A DNA stretch of 64,000 nucleotides from NCBI RefSeq assembly GCF_013137895.1, contig NZ_CP053538.1, positions 3,751,001-3,815,000 of the forward strand, given 5' to 3'. This stretch comes from Hymenobacter taeanensis. Its GTDB lineage: Bacteria; Bacteroidota; Bacteroidia; Cytophagales; Hymenobacteraceae. The notes below the pieces were generated by a model, which worked only from the letters and a program-made list of their open reading frames with translations, had not been told where the DNA came from and did no database searches. This document shows, piece by piece, positions 11,714 through 21,266 of this stretch (the stretch's first letter is position 1; each line of letters begins with the position of its first letter). The translations under genes and the position numbers were made by a program.

Positions 11714-11742
11714 ACGCCTTACTCTAAATAAGAGTAAGGCGT
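11714..11742. repeat. Perfect 12-base inverted repeat
   Basis: ACGCCTTACTCT and AGAGTAAGGCGT flank a five-base loop (AAATA) in the gap between the DUF305 gene and ppx, both on the minus strand. There is no T-run on either side. It may end ppx upstream read-through or be a protein site; no role can be assigned. Confidence 0.5.
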
Positions 11743-11901
11743 GCCAACCAGAACGAAATCAGGAAGTTGAGAGAGGTAGCATGATGTATACCCGGAGGTA
11801 GACATGTGTGGGACGATTATGCTGGCTGCGGCCAGAATAATTCTAGCTTCCCACCCTGCAATACCTCTACTGCAGAATAAAGGCTTAACCTAAGAAGCTA
11901 G

Positions 11902-12372
11902 CTACCGGGCTGTGCGCGCTTGCTTCATGCGGGCCAGAATTTGTTGCATCTGCTTTATTTCACGCTCCTGGGCCGCGATGATGCTATCAGCCAACTGGCG
12001 CACCTCAGGATCCTTAATATCGGCGCGCCTGCTGACCATGATGGCAATAGAGTGATGCGGAATCATGGCCTTCATCCAGAGCTGATCATTTACGAGTGTT
12101 TGCGAGCGTACCATGATGGTAACCAGTACAAACACCACCAGGCTACCGCCTATAATGAGGGCATTGCGCTGTTTGTTAGGGTACATTTTCCACATGAAGC
12201 CCAGCATGATCAGCGTCATGGGTACCAGCATCAGGAGGGCCATATACACTCGGGTAAGACTAAAGTACACATGGTCCCACTCGTACACATTGAGGTACAT
12301 GACTGCGTACATGGCCACCAGCGAGGTGCCCAACATCAAGAAAAAGCGGGAATAGGCGTTTTTGTGCTCCAT
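11902..12372 (-). CDS. DUF305 domain membrane protein
   Basis: This 156-residue protein starts at the ATG giving MEHKNAYSRFF; a longer frame upstream has no membrane-protein character. Three membrane helices occupy about residues 10-80. A C-terminal DUF305 four-helix domain follows, with the family core MKAMIPHHSIAIMVSRRA and the QEREIKQM helix. DUF305 domains resemble ferritin-like bundles, and the paired His and Met residues suggest metal binding (some relatives lie in copper loci). This is an inference. The gene lies 81 bases after the outer-membrane phosphoesterase gene on the same strand. Confidence 0.85.
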   Translation of the reverse strand: MEHKNAYSRFFLMLGTSLVAMYAVMYLNVYEWDHVYFSLTRVYMALLMLVPMTLIMLGFMWKMYPNKQRNALIIGGSLVVFVLVTIMVRSQTLVNDQLWMKAMIPHHSIAIMVSRRADIKDPEVRQLADSIIAAQEREIKQMQQILARMKQARTAR

Positions 12373-12453
12373 ATAAGCTGAAGAAGAGAAACGTGGGTGG
12401 CGGCAACCTGCCAACGCCGTGCTACCACTGCGCCGGCAAGCTTACTCGCTCAA

Positions 12454-15400
12454 TCAATTATCAATGCGGAAGCCGAGGCCAAATTGGATGAGGCCATTCT
12501 CCGGCGACTTCTGGTACGAGACCGACAAAGCAAACTGGTCAGAAACGGGGGCTATGTAAAAACCGGCACCGTAGCCATCGTGCCAGCCTCCCGGCGACGA
12601 GCCATTGAAGTAAACCCGCCCGCGGTCGTAGAAACCAAATACGCCGTACGAGAAGGGGAGGAAGGAGGTAGAAACGTGGCCTAGTGCCAGCCGCAACTCA
12701 GAGTTAAAGTAAAGGCTGGCGTCGCCGGTGAAGCGGTTGCGGTAGTAACCCCGCAAGCCTTCGCGTAGGCCTATGCTGGTGAATTTGTAGAAGGGTATTT
12801 CGCGGTCGTTGCCGTAGTTTTTGGCCCCGCCACCCTTTAGCACCAGTGTTACCGGAATGCCTAAACGGGCAGTTCCATAGTATGCTGCGAAGCCCTGGGT
12901 AAGGCCAAAGTTCCCTTTGCCGCGGTTGAGCTGGTGGTAGCTGTCATGCTGCACCAGCAGGCGCACCCCTCGCCGGGCAAACGACTGCCGGTCACGCAGG
13001 TCCAGATCTAGCAGAGCATTCAGGCCAATGAGCCGCTGGAAGTTGGTGTTGGGGGTAATGATTTCCGGGTTGCCGCCACCGCTTTCTAACTGGCCCAGGT
13101 AGCTGTTGTTGCTGTAGTTAGAGGTGTAGTGCTCATAAGTAGGCCCAATGCGGAACACGCTACGCTGCAGAAAAACGCGCTCAGTGAAGGCCCCCAGCGT
13201 GAAGCCTTTGTAGCGGGCCCGGTAAAAGTTGTCGTTGTAGAGGTCCTGGTCTTTGATGGTGTTATTGCCCAGACCAAAGAAGTTGTAGTAAGAGAAAAAA
13301 TTACCGTACTCAGTGCGGGCGCCAATATCCCATTTGCCAAAGGCGTGGCGGTAGCGGGAGGCTAATGAAGTTTGGAAGTTGCCGTTGCTAGAGCCCCGTA
13401 TATCAAAGGAGTACAGCGTTTTAAAGCCGGGTTTCCGAAAGCCCTGGTGCACCAGATCTACGCCAGCTCCCACGCCAACACCATCGTTGCGGTTGTAGAT
13501 AAGGGTAGCACGCGGCTTGTAGCTATCGTACTCAAACTGCTCGCGGTCGTAGAGATTGATGTTGGGGCGGGAGGAGAAATGGTTGTCCGTTTCGGGACCT
13601 GCTTTCAGCTCAGTGTTTGGCACATCATATACCTTGGTGAGTGTGCGTAGGCCACTCACGCGGGAGTCATCAGACATCTGGTCTTTGCCCTCGCCACCAA
13701 TTATGCGCAGGAGCACGCTTTTCTTCGCAGAGCCCGTGACCGAGAATACATCCTTGCCATCTAGGCCATAGAGGCTCACCTCATCGGTTTCTTTCGGGGA
13801 GAAAGTGCGGTCGAAGAGCGGCTGGCCATTGGGGCCATCGCCCTCTTTGGCTTTGTCATACATGCGCACGCGCATGTTGCCATCGGGCAGGCGGTCTACC
13901 TGGAACACCTCGGCTTTATTAGAACCTACTACATCTACTCGCTTCGCAAGCAGCAGGTAGTACTCATCTAGTGCCTGTGGTAGCTCCTGAATGCGGGCTT
14001 TTAGCTTGCGGTTTAGCTCATTACCCGAGAGGGGCATCATTTCCGGCGGGAGTTGAGCTGTAGCCTCATCGATAGCGGCGGGCGTAATCTGCGCCTGCAG
14101 GTAACGGGCAATTTCCTGCCACTGCTCGCGGTTGAGCGACTGCAGCAGGAACCGGTCGAGGTGACGGGCGGGCCAGTTCAGGCTTTTCATGTCATGGAAC
14201 TCCGCCTGAAAGTCTTCGATACTAGGCACAGCCCATTCGCGGTTAGCCAGGTATGTGAGCTTGCCGTTCCAGAGGGTAAACGCTTGGTCCCGGTCGCGGG
14301 GGATGGGTTTAAAAACAGTCTTTTTGCCGTCTTTGTAGCCGGCCCACTTCCAGTTGTCTTCGTGCTTGCCGAAGTCGGCTACCAGCATATCAAACGCCCG
14401 GGCCCGGCCTAATGCCATGGCGTCGATGCGGTTGTCGTTGTCTTTGTACAGTTGGCGGAAGAAGCTGAAGGAGCGGCGCACATCATCGGCGCCGCCAAAG
14501 CCGGGGAGGTTGGGCTTGGGGTCTGCGGGCCGGTCTTCCAGCGTGCCCAACAGGCCAGCATACTCCTCGCGATAGGGGCCTAGCTGGTTGTTATCGGGCA
14601 GCACGAACAGCCGGGGCCGGGCGTGCAAAATGTCCGTTTTATCAAGCATGGAGCTGATAACCAGCGCCGAATAAGGGTGAGCCGTGGGGGTTATGTCGCG
14701 CAGCACATCAGCTGCAAACGAGTTGCGTAGTTCCGGCGGCAGAATGCGCGTTACATCTTTGTCTACTGACCGAAATACGTACTCGGAGGAGTCGGCGGCA
14801 ATAAGTTTGAGCGAGGTAGTCTGGCGTCCGCCGCCACGGCCAAAGGGGCGTAGGCCACCCTTCTCAGTGTTCAAGTTAAGGGTGCGTACTTGCACCGGCT
14901 GAGTCCAGGAAGTACGGTATAAGTTGCCAAGCCAAAAGCGCGACGAGCCCGTGCCCCGATACTGAGGGCCAGGCGCTAAGGTTTGCGTGGCTTGAAAGAG
15001 AGCATCGGGTTTGATTTCTGCTACGCCCTTGGGAGCAGTAGGGCACTCCGGAATAAAGCTATTTACTGGTATGTTGGGTAGGCGCGGCTCCTGGCACGCC
15101 GACTGGAAGAGTGTAGCGGTGTAGGCCTCTTTAGCAGCGGAACCAGTGCCATCGAAGGTGTAAAACACCGTCTTAACCGTGCCATCACTGTAATAGTCAA
15201 GCCGCGTGAAGCCTTCCTCTGACTCGTTGAATTGAGAGTCTCGGTTGGTGGCCACGTGCTGCTTTTCTGCGAAGGAACCCGACACTACGTGGTAGTTATC
15301 GTCTTTGCGAGTGAGCTGCAGGCTGAAGTCGTGCGAGGCGGCGTACACAGCACCGGGGTTCTCGCGCAGCGTATTCAGCATTTCCTTCTGAAACTCCTGA

Positions 15401-16179
15401 TAAGCAGGGTTAGCTAGGTCGCGCGGGGAACCCACATTTTGGCGGTAAGCGGCATATACAGTGCCGGCCACTGGGGGCAGCAAGTGCCGACTAAGGGGCA
15501 TATGGCCGCCGTACACGCCATTACTAAGCACCGGCTGGTGGCCTACCAGCAGCACATTACGGCCCTTGGTTTCATCCAGCACATCTTGTAACTGCTCCCG
15601 GAATTCCTCCTTAGTCATGGTCTTGCAGTCCGTGTCAGGCGCTTCGGGACGGCTGTAGGGGTGCGTCCACCAGGGGGAGTTAATGGCCACCAGGCGTACG
15701 GTGGGAGCTACGTCTACTACTTCGGGGCCAGGGCAGCCACCAGTGGGCACAAAGGCATTTTGGCCAGGCAACTTGTCCTCAATGTACTTCTCTAAGCGCC
15801 GGACGCGCTTCAGACCATCGGGCCCGGAGTTAGCCCAATCTTTATCACCGGGAACGAAATACAGCTTTCCGTTTGGCAAGCCCTGCACTAAGGCAATTAA
15901 GGCATCGGCCCGAGCCGTTTGGCTGGCTTGCGTGGTATCTTTCTTGCTGCCCAGACCTTCGTTGCCAACAACGTCGCCGAGGTGAACCACGGTAAAGGTG
16001 CCCTGCTGCTGCTCCAGGGTGCGGCGCAAGGCTTGCAAATGCCCGGTGGGCAGCTCTGCTGTGGCTGTGTTGCCAAGCAGGAATACAGTATGAGTCGGTG
16101 GCGCCGACTGCGAAAATGCTGAGAAAGTGGCTGCCAAACCAAGGCTGGTCAGGAGCACACGGGTATAGCGTAGAGGCAT
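12454..16179 (-). CDS. Outer-membrane metallophosphoesterase with kinase-like middle and barrel
   Basis: This 1241-residue secreted protein has a signal peptide at about 1-24 (ends FSAFSQ). Residues about 30-350 are a calcineurin-like metallophosphoesterase: VVHLGDVVGNEG, PGDKDW, LLVGHQPVLSNG and YAASHDFSLQL supply the metal-binding Asp/His/Asn set. The middle (about 400-860) has no firm assignment. At about 595-635 it contains DMLVADFGKHEDNWKW and PIPRDRDQAF, which resemble the DxxxHxDN and metal/phosphate motifs of HipA/CotH-type atypical kinases. From about 900 to the end, alternating beta strands with DLRDRQSFARRGVRL and a terminal GLGFRIDN look like a BamA/TamA-type surface-antigen barrel. 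A role in cell-surface phosphate or phosphoester handling is inferred. Similar large fusions are found in Bacteroidota, but their function is not established to my knowledge. Confidence 0.82.
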   Translation of the reverse strand: MPLRYTRVLLTSLGLAATFSAFSQSAPPTHTVFLLGNTATAELPTGHLQALRRTLEQQQGTFTVVHLGDVVGNEGLGSKKDTTQASQTARADALIALVQGLPNGKLYFVPGDKDWANSGPDGLKRVRRLEKYIEDKLPGQNAFVPTGGCPGPEVVDVAPTVRLVAINSPWWTHPYSRPEAPDTDCKTMTKEEFREQLQDVLDETKGRNVLLVGHQPVLSNGVYGGHMPLSRHLLPPVAGTVYAAYRQNVGSPRDLANPAYQEFQKEMLNTLRENPGAVYAASHDFSLQLTRKDDNYHVVSGSFAEKQHVATNRDSQFNESEEGFTRLDYYSDGTVKTVFYTFDGTGSAAKEAYTATLFQSACQEPRLPNIPVNSFIPECPTAPKGVAEIKPDALFQATQTLAPGPQYRGTGSSRFWLGNLYRTSWTQPVQVRTLNLNTEKGGLRPFGRGGGRQTTSLKLIAADSSEYVFRSVDKDVTRILPPELRNSFAADVLRDITPTAHPYSALVISSMLDKTDILHARPRLFVLPDNNQLGPYREEYAGLLGTLEDRPADPKPNLPGFGGADDVRRSFSFFRQLYKDNDNRIDAMALGRARAFDMLVADFGKHEDNWKWAGYKDGKKTVFKPIPRDRDQAFTLWNGKLTYLANREWAVPSIEDFQAEFHDMKSLNWPARHLDRFLLQSLNREQWQEIARYLQAQITPAAIDEATAQLPPEMMPLSGNELNRKLKARIQELPQALDEYYLLLAKRVDVVGSNKAEVFQVDRLPDGNMRVRMYDKAKEGDGPNGQPLFDRTFSPKETDEVSLYGLDGKDVFSVTGSAKKSVLLRIIGGEGKDQMSDDSRVSGLRTLTKVYDVPNTELKAGPETDNHFSSRPNINLYDREQFEYDSYKPRATLIYNRNDGVGVGAGVDLVHQGFRKPGFKTLYSFDIRGSSNGNFQTSLASRYRHAFGKWDIGARTEYGNFFSYYNFFGLGNNTIKDQDLYNDNFYRARYKGFTLGAFTERVFLQRSVFRIGPTYEHYTSNYSNNSYLGQLESGGGNPEIITPNTNFQRLIGLNALLDLDLRDRQSFARRGVRLLVQHDSYHQLNRGKGNFGLTQGFAAYYGTARLGIPVTLVLKGGGAKNYGNDREIPFYKFTSIGLREGLRGYYRNRFTGDASLYFNSELRLALGHVSTSFLPFSYGVFGFYDRGRVYFNGSSPGGWHDGYGAGFYIAPVSDQFALSVSYQKSPENGLIQFGLGFRIDN

Positions 16180-16269
16180 AGAAAGAATGTATGAGAGCCT
16201 GTTCTACGCAGAATAAGTCTCAACGATTTAACCAGGTTTTAATTTCTGGTCGAATAAGTGAAACCAGCC

Positions 16270-16818
16270 TCAACTCTTGGCCCGTCTGTGCCTCTCAACC
16301 CACTGCATTAGGAGCACGGCAGCACAGGGCAGCGCAACCCATTTTACCTCACTTCGTAGCACTCGGCCGGCCCATTCTCCGGCAAAATTCTTTACCCCAA
16401 TTGGAGAAACGGCAATTGGCCGAAAGTTCAAAAAGTATCGTTCCGTGTCGAAGGGGCTGAAAAAGGCTACTCCCAGGCCACCCGTCGTCATGGCATCGAG
16501 TATGCCGTGCGAGGCCGTAGCCATAGATAGGAGCAGCCACAGCCGGCCGGCCGGGTAGGAGGCGTCGTTTCGGGCGCGCAGAGCTGCCAGGCTAGTCAGG
16601 CAAGTAGCCACAACTAGTGCCGCAAGTACAGAATGGGTGAGGCCGCGGTGACCCCACAGGCTGCCATACGCTACGTGCCATTTAAAGCCGAGTACATCGG
16701 CATCGGGCAGAAAGGCACAAGCTGCAGCTACCAGCCACCACCGCCAATAACGCTGCTCCGGCAGTAAGAGCTTGCCCAGAGTTGTGCCAACTACTGTATG
16801 TCCGAATATGGAAGCCAT
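16270..16818 (-). CDS. YdjM/DUF457-type metal-dependent hydrolase-like membrane protein
   Basis: This 182-residue membrane protein is of the YdjM family (membrane-bound metal-dependent hydrolase-like). It shows the N-terminal FGHTVVGTTLGKLL, the LPDADVLG motif near residue 40, HRGLTHSVLAALV near 57-70, and ATASHGILDAMTTGG, whose His and Asp residues are the conserved metal-binding candidates. Several hydrophobic helices follow. E. coli YdjM is SOS-controlled; nothing like a LexA box was seen here. Substrate is unknown. Confidence 0.85.
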   Translation of the reverse strand: MASIFGHTVVGTTLGKLLLPEQRYWRWWLVAAACAFLPDADVLGFKWHVAYGSLWGHRGLTHSVLAALVVATCLTSLAALRARNDASYPAGRLWLLLSMATASHGILDAMTTGGLGVAFFSPFDTERYFLNFRPIAVSPIGVKNFAGEWAGRVLRSEVKWVALPCAAVLLMQWVERHRRAKS

Positions 16819-16852
16819 GCCGCAAATATGGGTATTGCTGGATATCGTATGC

Positions 16853-17545
16853 CTAGGAGTTAGTTAATAGCTCCCGAGCCACGCGGGGGACACCCGTTGT
16901 TGCCGGCTCTAGCACAAAATGCAGGTTAGGCCTAGGCGAGACCGGGGGCTGGTGCGGGTCAATGATATACACTGGGCAGTTTGCGCTAGTGTAATGCACT
17001 AAACCCGCCGCTGGGTATACCTGCAGCGAAGTGCCCACTACTAAGAACACATCGGCAGTGGCTACCTCCTCAATAGCGCGCTCCATCAGGGGTACCTGCT
17101 CACCAAACCACACTATGTTGGGCCGCAGTTGGTGACCTTTCTCACACATGTCGCCTAGGTGCAGCGAGTCGGAAGTGAGGGAGTACACCAGGTCCTCGTG
17201 TTGAGTGCTGCGTGACTCCATCAGCTTACCATGCAGGTGAATCACGTTGGTGCTGCCGGCGCGCTCGTGCAGGTCATCAACGTTTTGGGTTACTATCACC
17301 ACTTCGTAGGCCTGTTCCAGGTCAACTAATGCCTGGTGGCCGGCGTTAGGCTGGGCCTGCCGGGCAGCTTTACGCCGCTGATTGTAAAAGTCTAGTACTA
17401 GCTCAGGGTTGCGGGCCCAGCCTTCGGGTGAGGCTACATCTTCTACGCGGTGGCCCTCCCAAAGCCCATCGGAACCCCTAAAGGTTGCTAGGCCACTCTC
17501 GGCGCTTATGCCCGCCCCCGTGAGTACAACTAGTTTCTTTTTCAT
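16853..17545 (-). CDS. cobB: Sir2-family NAD-dependent protein deacylase
   Basis: This 230-residue sirtuin removes acyl groups from lysines using NAD. Visible motifs are the NAD-binding GAGISAESGLATFRG, TQNVDDLHERAG, catalytic His105 in HLHGKL, and VVGTSLQVYPA. Tyr54 and Arg57 in FYNQRR form the YxxR pair that lets SIRT5 and CobB accept succinyl or malonyl lysine. The zinc ribbon is degenerate: where CobB has four cysteines there is only Cys134 in GDMCEKGHQLRP. A reduced ribbon of this kind is usual for Bacteroidota sirtuins. The catalytic core appears complete. Confidence 0.93.
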   Translation of the reverse strand: MKKKLVVLTGAGISAESGLATFRGSDGLWEGHRVEDVASPEGWARNPELVLDFYNQRRKAARQAQPNAGHQALVDLEQAYEVVIVTQNVDDLHERAGSTNVIHLHGKLMESRSTQHEDLVYSLTSDSLHLGDMCEKGHQLRPNIVWFGEQVPLMERAIEEVATADVFLVVGTSLQVYPAAGLVHYTSANCPVYIIDPHQPPVSPRPNLHFVLEPATTGVPRVARELLTNS

Positions 17546-17668
17546 AGCCTTGGTTGCTGGTGAATGCAGTAGAGACGAGGCTTTGATGCCTCGCGTTGCG
17601 AGGTGAGCGGTTGTGTAAACTTCGCTGCCAAAGGAAAACCGACCCTCTAACTGGCCTAGAAAGGTGGC

Positions 17669-18556
17669 CTACTCAAACCGTTTCAGCTCATCTCGCCGAA
17701 ATGTCCACTCCGGGGTAAACACCTGTTCTCGGCTGGGGTCTAAGCTAAACCACGCGCCGGAGCTTGCCTGGGGCCCCGCTTTTAACACGTGAACCTGCTG
17801 GGCGGGCATGTAACTCTGCGCCAGCAACGCTTTGCGCCGCCCTGTGCCCGCCTGCACGGCTACATCCAGTACCAGCACCGCATGCCCCGGCGACCCACCC
17901 CTGATCAGAACATCACCGGGTAGTACCTGGCTTAGGGGTACCGCCATCAGCTCCCGGCTCAGGGAAAGCGTGCCGGCGTAGGTGAAAATCTGATCCAGGT
18001 AGCGCCTAAAAACTGGGTGAGTAGGGGCCTCCATGGGCTTTGTAGCCGGTTCTACATCGTCGCCTACTACCCGGAAGGTACGCCCACTGTACCAATCCTG
18101 AAACCGGATATCGTGCCCGCTGGTGAGGTGGAAATGCACTTGGTCGGCATCTTGGCTGAACTGGTATTCTCCCCGCAACCGAATAACTGCGTCGGCGCAC
18201 TGTTGCAAATCACGGGTACCCGTGTCGAGGTTTAGCACCGCCGCATGCACATCCTGGCGGTGTTTGAGCTGCCCAGTATACAAGTGTACAGGTGTGCCCG
18301 CCGGTAGTAGTGGCAAATGCCGTAGCCACCCTCCAAAGCTGCCCGGCGCCACTTGCACCCGCTCATAGCCGGCTGGAGCAGGAAAGCGGGCCACTAGGCT
18401 TTGTTTTGCATCGTACTTGCCCTGTGGCAGCCATCGGTACTGGCCTACGCTGCTTTCTGGCGGCACCTCCAGATTGCTGCTTGGTATATCAAGTGTAACA
18501 GCGGTAAAAGCGCAGTATACGCCTAATAGGCCTACAAAAGCAAACACTGAATTCAT
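17669..18556 (-). CDS. DUF4846 domain protein
   Basis: This 295-residue protein carries an N-terminal hydrophobic segment (about 1-23) that is a signal peptide or anchor. The rest matches DUF4846: PGSFGGWLRHLPLLP, the stretch AAVLNLDTGTRDLQQCADAV near residues 105-125, then TSGHDIRFQDW, LPGDVLIRGGSPGHAVLVLD and LLAQSYMPAQQVHVLK. A conserved Cys (QQCADAV) plus GHAV is reminiscent of NlpC/P60 or papain-like hydrolases, but this is only a resemblance. Its stop codon TAG begins a copy of TAGGCCAC. Function is unknown. Confidence 0.85.
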   Translation of the reverse strand: MNSVFAFVGLLGVYCAFTAVTLDIPSSNLEVPPESSVGQYRWLPQGKYDAKQSLVARFPAPAGYERVQVAPGSFGGWLRHLPLLPAGTPVHLYTGQLKHRQDVHAAVLNLDTGTRDLQQCADAVIRLRGEYQFSQDADQVHFHLTSGHDIRFQDWYSGRTFRVVGDDVEPATKPMEAPTHPVFRRYLDQIFTYAGTLSLSRELMAVPLSQVLPGDVLIRGGSPGHAVLVLDVAVQAGTGRRKALLAQSYMPAQQVHVLKAGPQASSGAWFSLDPSREQVFTPEWTFRRDELKRFE

Positions 18557-18619
18557 GGATAAAGGATAATTACTTCACTCTGCAACGATAGTCTATAGTT
18601 ACTATATCAGCAACAAGAA

Positions 18620-18648
18620 AAGGCCCCAACCAGTACGGTTGAGGCCTT
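18620..18648 (-). terminator. Terminator of topA
   Basis: AAGGCCCCAACC and GGTTGAGGCCTT pair with one mismatch around a five-base loop. The hairpin lies about 30 bases after the topA stop codon on the minus strand and has a short T-run. Confidence 0.75.
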
Positions 18649-18675
18649 ACACTTTATCAAGCCATTGGTAAAAGC

Positions 18676-21159
18676 TTACTTAGCCTTTGTGGCTGCCTTC
18701 TTGGTAGCAGTACCGGTAGCTTTTTTGGCCGCTGGTTTCTTAGCAGCAGTTTTTTTAGCTGCTGGGGCCTTTTTGGCGGGTTTATCAGCGGCATCTTCAG
18801 CTGATGTAGCAGGTGCTTTTTTAGCACCGAAGCGGCCACCTTTTGCAGGCTTATCCGGGGTGGCAGCAGCCAACTCCAAACAGCGTTCCAGCGTAAGCGC
18901 CGCGGGCTCCTCACCTTTAGGGATTTTTACATTCTTCTTGCCCGCCACAATGTATGGCCCAAAACGACCATTAAGCACCTGAACTTCCGGGTTCTCGGGG
19001 AAGTCCTTGATCAGGCGTTCAGCATCAGCTTTGCGCTTCGCCTCAATCAGGTCAATTGCTTCCTGCGCCGTAATGGTGTGGGGGTCCTGCTCCTTCGTGA
19101 GCGAGTAGAACTTGCTATCATGACGGATATAAGGGCCGAAGCGCCCGAGGGCTGCCGTCATGTCTTTATCCTCAAACTGGCCTACAATACGTGGCAGCTT
19201 AAATAAATCAAGAGCTTCTTCGAGGGTAATGTTCTCGATGAATTGTCCCTTGCGCAAGCTGGCGTACACGGCTTTTTCCTCTGAACCTTCCAGGGGTTCA
19301 ATCTGTACATAAGGGCCAAACCGGCCCAAACGAGCCGTTAGCTTCTGGCCTGTTTCGGGATGGGTACCAATGACGCGGGTGCTGCCCAGTGTGCTGCGCT
19401 CAATATCCTGGCCTCGTTCCACGGTTTCATGGAAAGTGCCGTAGAAGCCCGCCAGCATATCAGTCCACTGCTCGTGGCCATTGGCAATCTGGTCGAATTC
19501 ATCTTCTACCTTGGCCGTGAACTGGTAATCCACAATCACTGGAAAGTGCTCCACCAAAAAGTCGTTCACTACCATGGCGGTGTCCGTCGGGAACAGCTTG
19601 GCTTTATCGGCTCCGTAGGTTTCCGTTTTCACCTCCGTGTTCACTGTCTCACCTTCCAGCGTGAGTACCCGGAACTTGCGTTCCTTGCCTTCGCGGGAGT
19701 CTTTCTCCACGTAGCCCCGCTTCTGAATGGTGCTGATGGTGGGGGCATAGGTAGAGGGCCGGCCGATACCCATTTCCTCCATCTTCTTCACCAGCGAAGC
19801 CTCAGTGTAGCGGGCAGCCGGCGAAGCAAAGCGTTCCGTAGCCCGTAGCTGCTGTAGCGGCAGCGCCTGGCCTACCGACAGGGGTGGCAGCCCCCGCGAG
19901 AACGTTGACTCCGTGGGGGTTTCGTCCTGCACCTCCTCGTCCTTCGACTCGGAGTAGGCCTTCAAGAAGCCTTCAAAGGTGATAACTTCCCCGGTCGCAG
20001 TTAGCATAGTGCCGGGCTGGGTGCTGATGCTGATGGAGGCCACTGTGCGCTCAATCACCGCATCGGCCATCTGCGAGGCCATGGCCCGCTTTCGTATCAG
20101 GTCGTACAGGCGTTGCTCCTGCGAGTCAGAGCCGGCTTTTACCAAAGAAAAGTCAGTTGGCCGAATGGCTTCGTGGGCTTCCTGGGCCGAGGCTGATTTG
20201 GTTTTGAACTGACGGGTCTGGGCGTACTCAGGGCCATAAGACCGGCTGATTTCGTCTTTGGCGGCGGCCAGCGCATCCTGCGAGAGGTTCACCGAGTCAG
20301 TCCGCATGTAGCTGATCTTACCGGCTTCGTAGAGCTTCTGAGCTACGCTCATGGTCTGCGCTACCGAGAAACCAAGTTTGCGCGAGGCCTCCTGTTGCAG
20401 AGTGGAGGTAGTGAAGGGTGGCGCCGGGCTCCGTTTGCCGGGCTTCTTCTCCAGGTTCTCAATTGAATAGGAAGCACCTATGCAGCGCTCTAGGAAAGCC
20501 TGTGCTTCATCATTGGTCTTAAAACGAGTGGGCAGTTCCGCCTCCAGTACTGCGCCTCGGCCAGCATCAAACTTGGCCACAACGCGGTAAGCAGAGGAAG
20601 TTTTAAACTGGTTGATTTCTCGCTCACGCTCCACCACTAGGCGTACCGCAACCGATTGTACCCGCCCCGCCGAAAGCCCGGCCTTCACTTTCTTCCAGAG
20701 TACCGGCGAAAGCTCAAAGCCCACTAAGCGGTCAAGCACCCGGCGAGCCTGCTGCGCATTCACTAGATCCAGGTTAATTTCCCGGGGCGTGTCAATAGCA
20801 TGCAGAATAGCGTTCTTGGTGATTTCCCGGAACACAATGCGGCGGGTCTTGTCGTTGCTCAGGTTAAGCGTTTCCGACAAGTGCCACGAAATGGCTTCCC
20901 CTTCACGGTCATCGTCACTAGCTAGCCAAACCATTTCGGCCTCCTTCGCTAGCTTCTTCAGCTGGCTGATTATTTCCCGCTTATCAGCTGAAACGACGTA
21001 CGTAGGTTTAAACCCATTGGCAATATCAATGGCATTATTATCCTTGGGTAAGTCGCGGACGTGGCCGAAACTAGATTTGACTATGAAGTCCTTGCCCAGG
21101 TAACCTTCAATGGTTTTGGCCTTGGCCGGGGACTCTACTATGACTAAATTTTTGACCAT
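18676..21159 (-). CDS. topA: DNA topoisomerase I
   Basis: This 827-residue type IA topoisomerase relaxes negative supercoils. The Toprim domain comes first (VIVESPAKAKTI, then the metal site WLASDDDREGEAI at about 78-90). The cleavage tyrosine is Tyr284 in SYMRTDS. SAGRVQSVAVRLV and the SPAPPFTTSTLQQEA region are typical. Instead of enterobacterial zinc fingers, the C-terminus holds topoisomerase C-terminal repeats of the form LGRFGPYV / LGRFGPYI / NGRFGPYI. A final Lys/Ala/Pro-rich tail of about 50 residues (repeating KKPAAKKA) resembles histone H1 and probably contacts DNA. It diverges from the chemoreceptor gene. Confidence 0.97.
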   Translation of the reverse strand: MVKNLVIVESPAKAKTIEGYLGKDFIVKSSFGHVRDLPKDNNAIDIANGFKPTYVVSADKREIISQLKKLAKEAEMVWLASDDDREGEAISWHLSETLNLSNDKTRRIVFREITKNAILHAIDTPREINLDLVNAQQARRVLDRLVGFELSPVLWKKVKAGLSAGRVQSVAVRLVVEREREINQFKTSSAYRVVAKFDAGRGAVLEAELPTRFKTNDEAQAFLERCIGASYSIENLEKKPGKRSPAPPFTTSTLQQEASRKLGFSVAQTMSVAQKLYEAGKISYMRTDSVNLSQDALAAAKDEISRSYGPEYAQTRQFKTKSASAQEAHEAIRPTDFSLVKAGSDSQEQRLYDLIRKRAMASQMADAVIERTVASISISTQPGTMLTATGEVITFEGFLKAYSESKDEEVQDETPTESTFSRGLPPLSVGQALPLQQLRATERFASPAARYTEASLVKKMEEMGIGRPSTYAPTISTIQKRGYVEKDSREGKERKFRVLTLEGETVNTEVKTETYGADKAKLFPTDTAMVVNDFLVEHFPVIVDYQFTAKVEDEFDQIANGHEQWTDMLAGFYGTFHETVERGQDIERSTLGSTRVIGTHPETGQKLTARLGRFGPYVQIEPLEGSEEKAVYASLRKGQFIENITLEEALDLFKLPRIVGQFEDKDMTAALGRFGPYIRHDSKFYSLTKEQDPHTITAQEAIDLIEAKRKADAERLIKDFPENPEVQVLNGRFGPYIVAGKKNVKIPKGEEPAALTLERCLELAAATPDKPAKGGRFGAKKAPATSAEDAADKPAKKAPAAKKTAAKKPAAKKATGTATKKAATKAK

Positions 21160-21239
21160 ACAAAGAGCAAGTGACTGCTAAGGCTAAAGCTGTTTATTAT
21201 AGGAAAACGGCAGCCACGGCGTAAAGTTGAATTTTGCCG

Positions 21240-21266
21240 CAAAGATGCTGGAATAATCCGTTGCAA
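21240..21266 (-). promoter_or_regulatory. Possible topA promoter
   Basis: Read on the minus strand, TTG (21266-21264), a 16-base spacer and CATCTTTG (21247-21240) approximate TTTG/TAnnTTTG. It lies about 80 bases upstream of the topA start. One base of the -7 box departs from consensus. Confidence 0.4.
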
